DNA of 64,000 bases from Paludisphaera borealis (GTDB taxonomy: Bacteria; Planctomycetota; Planctomycetia; Isosphaerales; Isosphaeraceae). A model generated the notes under the pieces. It was not told the origin of the DNA and searched no databases. It worked only from the letters and a program-made list of their open reading frames with translations. Made by a program: the position numbers and the translations under genes. Shown here piece after piece: positions 58,602-64,000 of the stretch. The DNA lies in NCBI RefSeq assembly GCF_001956985.1, contig NZ_CP019082.1, positions 3,596,001 to 3,660,000 of the forward strand, read 5' to 3'. Each line of letters starts with the position of its first letter. The stretch's first letter is position 1.

Positions 58602-59726
58602 TCATTTCGAAGCTTCCAGGTCGACCCGCTCGCCGACGCGGGGGCGGGCGTTGACGGGGTTGGGACGGGCGACCACGGAGCCGGGGAGGCGGGCTGAGTA
58701 GGGGGAGAAATCGGGCCGAGGGTTGGGGTAATCGGTGCTCAGGAACTGCGCGCCGCTGGAGAACGCGGCTTCGCGGCGCGTCGTGTCGTTGCGGCGCGAT
58801 TCCTGGGTGTCGGCGTCGGCCCGGGTGCGGACGAGGTATCCCGCGCGCACCAATTCGATGATCCGATCGTGGTTCGCGACCGCGTCGTCGATCCCCATCC
58901 AGGCGGCGGCGGGATGGCCCGGCTCGGCCTGGACGAACATCACGCGGCCCCGCAGCGCCGGGTGGCCTTCGAGGTACAGGTCGCGGAGGCCGCCGCCGTT
59001 GTTGAGGGCGAACATCACCTTGCCGCGCGATGATTCCAAGGTCGGCCAACCGTGAGTTCGGATCGCCTCGGGAAGCGTCTCGGACGCCCCTCGGAGGTCG
59101 TCGGGCGTCACGAGGGTCGCGGGCGGGAAGCCCTCGCGGATCGCCGATTCGAGCGCCTCAAGGTCCGCTTTCTCGAACGGCAGCGGGTTGGTCGGCAAGA
59201 GGGGGAACGCCTCGGTCTTCAGCTCGACGAGCACAAGGATCGGCACGTGCCTCGGACTCGCGGCCGACCACGCCCGGATCTCCTTGAGCGCCTGGGCGAA
59301 GCTCGGGACGATCGAGCGGTAGTCGAGATCCTGGACGTGAAGGATCTTCGCCCCGGGCCGACGCATCGCGCCGTCGCGATCGGGATCGACGCCCGGGTCT
59401 TCGCCGATCTTCTCAAGGATCGTCCGGATCAAGGGCTTCGCGTACCGCCCTCCCTGGGGATCGGCGAAGAGGTCGAGTTCGATCTGGCGGACGCCCTGCT
59501 TCGAGAACTGGTCGGCGAGCGGAAGATGCGTGTATTCGAGCGATTCGGCCAGCCCCTTGCCGGTCTTCGCGATCATCGCCAGGACGTTCGGCGCGGGGGC
59601 GATGTGATACGAGTTGTGCGTGCCGATCACCTGGATCTGGTTGATCCGGAGGTCGTCGCCCGCCGCGACCACGCCCCCCATCCATGCCAAGGTCAGCGAC
59701 AGGAAGACGGACGTTCGGGCGCGCAT
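58602..59726 (-). CDS. calcium-dependent phosphoinositide phospholipase C
   Basis: The 374-aa exported protein has a signal peptide (MRARTSVFLSLTLAWMGGVV). It matches the Ca2+-dependent bacterial PI-PLC family known from Streptomyces, with catalytic His in VIGTHNSYH, metal ligands in IELDLFADP, a second His in ILHVQDLDY, and the end STDYPNPRPD. The family cleaves phosphatidylinositol; host or environmental lipid use is inference. Start ATG 59726 is the first codon of the signal peptide. It is convergent with the beta-helix gene. Confidence 0.9.
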   Translation of the reverse strand: MRARTSVFLSLTLAWMGGVVAAGDDLRINQIQVIGTHNSYHIAPAPNVLAMIAKTGKGLAESLEYTHLPLADQFSKQGVRQIELDLFADPQGGRYAKPLIRTILEKIGEDPGVDPDRDGAMRRPGAKILHVQDLDYRSIVPSFAQALKEIRAWSAASPRHVPILVLVELKTEAFPLLPTNPLPFEKADLEALESAIREGFPPATLVTPDDLRGASETLPEAIRTHGWPTLESSRGKVMFALNNGGGLRDLYLEGHPALRGRVMFVQAEPGHPAAAWMGIDDAVANHDRIIELVRAGYLVRTRADADTQESRRNDTTRREAAFSSGAQFLSTDYPNPRPDFSPYSARLPGSVVARPNPVNARPRVGERVDLEASK

Positions 59727-59880
59727 GGTCGGATGACTCCGGAAGAGGCTTTGGTCTGCAATCGAGGTTGATCCCGAGAATCGTATTTCTCGAAAATACC
59801 GAAAAAACCTGGATAAGTCCGGCCGGATCGCGGCTTTACTTGAGTGGAGATCAACAACTCATCGCTCTGGGGACGGATTT

Positions 59881-62121
59881 GTGGCAGGCGACCTGAAGGG
59901 GCTTTATCGTGGACAGGTCCGCACGCTGTTCGACGCGGGGACCGTCACCGGGTTGACGGACGGCCAGCTCCTGGAGCGGTTCGCGACCCGGCGCGGCGAG
60001 GCGTCCGAGCTGGCCTTCACCGCCCTGGTGGAGCGCCACGGCCCGATGGTCCTGCGCGCCTGCCGGGGCGTCCTCCGTGACGACCACGAGGCGATGGACG
60101 CCTTTCAGGCCACGTTCCTCGTGCTGGCCCGCAAGGGAGGCTCGCTCTGGGTCCGCGACTCGCTCGGCCCGTGGCTGCACCGGGTCGCCTGCCGCGCTGC
60201 CGGCCGCGCGAAGCGCGCGGCGGCCCGGCGGCTGGCGAGCGAGAAGAAGGCGGTCGAGATGGCGGTCCACAACAACGTCGACGCCGACCGCGACGACCTG
60301 GCGGCGGTCATCCACGAGGAGGTCGACCGGCTCCCAGAGCGGTATCGCTCGGCGGTCGTGCTCTGCGACCTCGAAGGCCGAACCTGCGAGGACGCGGCGC
60401 GGCACCTGGGCTGCCCGGTCGGGACGGTTGGCAGCCGCCTGTCCCGGGGCCGGGAACGGCTCCGCGACCGTCTGACGCGGCGCGGCCTGGCGACCGGCAT
60501 GCTGGCATGGCAGGGGCCGCGCGAGCCGCTCCCTGCCGAACTCGTGGGCGCGACGGTCGCCGCCGCGACCCGTTTCGTTTCGATCCAGGCGGCCTCTCAA
60601 GGACCCGCCGCAACACTCGCTCTGGGGGTTATCAAATCCATGGCCATATCCAGTTGGTGGAAAGCCGCGTCGATCCTGCTCGTCGTGACCGCCTCGACGT
60701 CCGGCGTCGTCTCAATCGCCGGGCGGGGGGCGGGGGTTGAAAAGGGAGCGCCCGACGACACGCTCCAGGCCGCCAGCGCGGACGTCGGCCTGGCCGTTGA
60801 AGTCAAGCCCGGCAAGTTCTCCGTCGTCATCAAGGAGCGGGGCAGCCTGGAGGCGTCGCGGAACAACGACGTGTCTTCCAAGGTCGAGCAGAACACCGCG
60901 ATCCGAATGATCCTGCCCGAGGGAACCCGCGTCAAGAAGGGTCAACTCGTCTGCGAGCTCGACTCCGCGGGCCTGAAGCGCATCCTCACCAGCGAGCGGA
61001 CCGCCGTGGAGAAGGCCGAAAACGCCTACGGGAGCGCCAAGCTGGCCCGCGAGGTCGCCGAGATCGCGCTCAAAGAGTATGTGGACGGGATCTATCCGCA
61101 GGACCACGCTTCCGCCTTGGGCGAGGTGCGCCTGGCCCAGTCGGCCGTCAAGCGGGCCGAGGAGCGGCTGAAACGGACCCGATCCGCCCGCGAGCGGTTG
61201 AACACGATCCTCGCCGGCCGGGAGGCGGTCACGCCCTCCGACGTCGCGGCCGAGCTCGACGTCGCCGACCGCCTCGACGCCGCCGAACAGGCCGTCCCCC
61301 GCGAACAGATGGCGGTCGAAGTCGGGCAAAACAAGCTGGTCGTCCTCGAAAAATTCACCAAGGACAAGACGGCCAAGCAGCTCAGCTCCGAGATCGCAAA
61401 AGCCGGCGCCGACGAGTCGTCCAAGAAGACGGCCCTTGAGTCAGCCAAGGGCATAGTTGCGAGCCTCGAACGCCAGGTCGCCGACTGCGAGATCCACGCC
61501 CCGTCCGACGGCATCCTGGTATTGGCCGACTACCAGAACCGGCCCAGCATCAAGGAAGGCGTCGTAGTCACCTACGGCCAGAAGCTCTTCAGCATCCCCG
61601 ACCTCACGAGCATTCGGGTCGCCGCCAGGATCCATGAGTCGATCGTCGACCAGCTCAAGCCGGGACAGACGGCCCGGATCAGAGTCGATGCGTTCCCCAA
61701 CGAAAGCTTCTCCGGCCTCGTTGAGGCCGTCGCCCCGCGCCCCGACGCACGGAGCTCCTTCGGCAGCGGCGCCAAATCCTACACCTCGAACGTCACAATC
61801 ACGAAAGGCCTCCCGGACCTCCGGCCGGGGATGACCGCGGAGGTCGAGATCCTCGTCGCCGCGCTCGACGACGTGCTCAGCGTGCCGGTCCAGGCCGTGG
61901 TCCAGTACGACGACAAGGACCACGTCGCGGTCAAGACGCCCGATGGCAAGCTCGACTGGCGCGAAGTGAAGTTGGGAATCGCCAACAGCCAGGCGGTCGA
62001 GGTCAAGGAGGGCCTCAAGGCCGGCGAGGCCGTCGTGATCGAACCGGTTCCACTGTTGAGCGAGGAACAGAAGCGGAAAGCGTCGACGCCCACAGCACCC
62101 GCCGCCGGACGTAAACGGTAG
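59881..62121 (+). CDS. ECF sigma factor fused through a membrane helix to an HlyD/RND adaptor
   Basis: One continuous 746-aa frame. Residues 40-115 are sigma region 2 (FTALVERHGPMVLRACRGVL, DDHEAMDAFQATFLVLARK); 139-203 are region 4 (LPERYRSAVVLCDLEGRTCE, HLGCPVGTVGSRLSRGRERL). Residues 259-281 are one membrane helix (WWKAASILLVVTASTSGVVS). From 300 on is a periplasmic-adaptor architecture: two lipoyl halves (MILPEGTRVKKGQLVCELDS and IHAPSDGILVLADYQNRPSI) around a long alpha-helical hairpin, then a beta-barrel and a C-terminal domain. GTG 59881 starts the frame. The sigma half would face the cytoplasm and the adaptor half the periplasm. No transport gene is adjacent; ychF follows. Confidence 0.9.
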   Translation: MAGDLKGLYRGQVRTLFDAGTVTGLTDGQLLERFATRRGEASELAFTALVERHGPMVLRACRGVLRDDHEAMDAFQATFLVLARKGGSLWVRDSLGPWLHRVACRAAGRAKRAAARRLASEKKAVEMAVHNNVDADRDDLAAVIHEEVDRLPERYRSAVVLCDLEGRTCEDAARHLGCPVGTVGSRLSRGRERLRDRLTRRGLATGMLAWQGPREPLPAELVGATVAAATRFVSIQAASQGPAATLALGVIKSMAISSWWKAASILLVVTASTSGVVSIAGRGAGVEKGAPDDTLQAASADVGLAVEVKPGKFSVVIKERGSLEASRNNDVSSKVEQNTAIRMILPEGTRVKKGQLVCELDSAGLKRILTSERTAVEKAENAYGSAKLAREVAEIALKEYVDGIYPQDHASALGEVRLAQSAVKRAEERLKRTRSARERLNTILAGREAVTPSDVAAELDVADRLDAAEQAVPREQMAVEVGQNKLVVLEKFTKDKTAKQLSSEIAKAGADESSKKTALESAKGIVASLERQVADCEIHAPSDGILVLADYQNRPSIKEGVVVTYGQKLFSIPDLTSIRVAARIHESIVDQLKPGQTARIRVDAFPNESFSGLVEAVAPRPDARSSFGSGAKSYTSNVTITKGLPDLRPGMTAEVEILVAALDDVLSVPVQAVVQYDDKDHVAVKTPDGKLDWREVKLGIANSQAVEVKEGLKAGEAVVIEPVPLLSEEQKRKASTPTAPAAGRKR

Positions 62122-62280
62122 GCTCGCGGGTGTTCGGCCGGCGAATTCGGGAAGACGCGGCGGGTCGGCCGAGTGTACGATGGCTCCCTTGATCGGCGGG
62201 GCGTCGTGAAGCTGGATTCCGCCGTTTTTCTCACCCGGATCGGGATCACCCCGGTCGAATCGAAAGGGCGTCGCGAGAAC

Positions 62281-63369
<1,089 letters not shown>

Positions 63370-63434
63370 GCCGCCGAAGCGGATGCCCCGAGTCCAAACA
63401 AAAACCAGTGCGGATTGCGTTTGGGTTGCACACG

Positions 63435-63520
63435 TAGGGGCGTCCCTTGTGGGCGCCCGATCGGCGTCGGCAACCGCCGCGGCGTTGGCGATTCGGGCAC
63501 CCACAAGGGACGCCCCTACA
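63435..63520. repeat. 86-bp GTAGGGGCGTCCCTTGTGGG palindrome
   Basis: The left arm begins GTAGGGGCGTCCCTTGTGGG at 63435 and the right arm ends CCCACAAGGGACGCCCCTAC at 63520. It is the second copy of the family at 55635-55720, with TC in place of CC in the left arm and the compensating change in the right arm. Confidence 0.8.
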
Positions 63521-63570
63521 GTCCCAGAAGCGAACGGCGCCGAGCCGAAGCTCATTCGTTCGATCCGTCA

Positions 63571-63611
63571 AAACGAAACGGCCCGAGCGATCGATTCGCC
63601 CGGGCCGTTTC
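63571..63611 (-). terminator. intrinsic terminator of the minus-strand lipoprotein gene
   Basis: GAAACGGCCCG (from 63575) pairs with CGGGCCGTTTC (to 63611), with GCG/CGC inside around ATCGATT. On the minus strand TTTTGACGG follows. It lies 33 bases after the stop of the lipoprotein gene. Confidence 0.75.
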
Positions 63612-63643
63612 AGTTGATGCGAAGTCGCGCGGCGGGCGGACGC

Positions 63644-63904
63644 TCAGAAGCGTTCCGCCTCGGCCGAGGTCGGGTCCACCCGCTTCTTCGAGGATCTTTT
63701 CGATCCCTTCTCCGCAGGGGTGAGGAGCATCGTCGCTTTCTCCTCGTCCGCCACCGCGGAGTCGTGCTGGGTCATCGCATCGCGCTCCTCGGCGCTGAGT
63801 TCCGGAAGCTGGCTGACGTCGTTGGGTGCGGCCTCTCCCCCTCCGCAGCCGGCGAGGGCGGCGGAGAGGACGAACAGGGCGGCGATCGCCGAGAGTCTGA
63901 TCAT
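63644..63904 (-). CDS. small predicted lipoprotein, 86 aa
   Basis: Signal peptide MIRLSAIAALFVLSAALAG ends in a lipobox with Cys20 (AGCGGG). The mature part is acidic in the middle (SAEERDAMTQHDSAVADEEK) and basic at the end (KGSKRSSKKR). It starts 42 bases after the stop of another minus-strand gene cut by the window edge. ATG 63904 was chosen over ATG 63913, three codons earlier. No family was recognised. Confidence 0.72.
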   Translation of the reverse strand: MIRLSAIAALFVLSAALAGCGGGEAAPNDVSQLPELSAEERDAMTQHDSAVADEEKATMLLTPAEKGSKRSSKKRVDPTSAEAERF

Positions 63905-63945
63905 ATCGTGCAATCCTTATTCAATTCAACGGCGGTCGTCCGAGA

Positions 63946-64000
63946 TCAGAACTCGTCGGCGCTCAGGGGTTCCAGGTCGTCGATCACCGTCAGCTTGCGG
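63946..64000 (-). CDS. C-terminal end of a gene cut by the window edge
   Basis: Only the last 18 codons are visible, ending RKLTVIDDLEPLSADEF then stop. The closing LSADEF is similar in style to the ends of DUF1559 proteins (VISADAY, VVSSDSY). Together with the downstream small lipoprotein, which accompanies DUF1559 genes three times in this window, this suggests a DUF1559 gene. The evidence is weak because the H-X9-DG motif is outside the window. Confidence 0.45.
   Translation of the reverse strand, partial: RKLTVIDDLEPLSADEF

Overview
The window looks like chromosome of a GC-rich planctomycete, most likely family Isosphaeraceae. The reasons are at least five DUF1559 genes (type IV pilin-like N-terminus, C-terminal H-X9-DG motif), seven proteins with the short planctomycete extracellular N-terminal motif (LExRxxLS-like, Pfam Planc_extracel), a giant PVC-type cytochrome c/HEAT/propeller protein, a PEP-CTERM protein, a DUF1501 protein, and an ECF sigma factor fused to a secretion adaptor. 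Coding is high-GC throughout, except for an AT-richer patch around 34.4-37.5 kb.

Layout. 1-9 kb: the end of a DUF1559 gene with its small lipoprotein, a frameshifted YpfJ-type metallopeptidase, an exported protein, a ThuA-like protein with a shifted 3' end, two paralogous seven-repeat (probable beta-propeller) exported proteins, and a CDF metal transporter. 9-16 kb: DUF6157, GNAT and DUF3179 proteins, then two DUF1559/lipoprotein pairs flanking a double-domain GDPD. 16-24.7 kb: ilvA, a membrane protein, an ABC ATPase and its large membrane neighbour, a MazG-like protein, a DUF1501 protein and a small beta-rich protein. 24.8-27 kb: a well-conserved cobalamin riboswitch with its own promoter, reading into a DUF1559 gene and a PEP-CTERM DUF4465 gene, followed by a TolC-family gene. 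28.7-32.5 kb: two tandemly duplicated exported proteins and a MarR-pirin-DoxX-Dps stress operon. 33-37.5 kb: an AT-richer cluster (DUF1559, frameshifted membrane protein, truncated DUF1573) split by a GC-rich IS with perfect 20-bp terminal repeats. 37.5-47 kb: an Fsr-type MFS transporter, the 1,733-aa PVC cytochrome fusion, another MFS transporter overlapping mdh. 47-55 kb: a secreted trypsin-like protease whose 3' end runs into an intergenic repeat, an Ig-like surface protein, KDPG aldolase, and a Bax1(DUF790)-XPB pair. 55-64 kb: repeat-rich spacer, a DUF11/beta-helix exported protein, a calcium-dependent PI-PLC, the sigma-HlyD fusion, ychF, and a lipoprotein after the end of another gene cut by the window.

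The strongest candidates for undescribed biology are the B12-riboswitch locus (surface pilin-like protein plus DUF4465/PEP-CTERM protein, with no recognisable transporter or synthesis gene) and the one-polypeptide ECF sigma/transmembrane/HlyD protein. The seven-repeat propeller pair and the XPB-Bax1 repair module come next. Three genes need exactly one extra base to be intact, two of them at G homopolymers, so sequencing error must be excluded before they are called pseudogenes. No tRNA, rRNA or CRISPR array was recognised.
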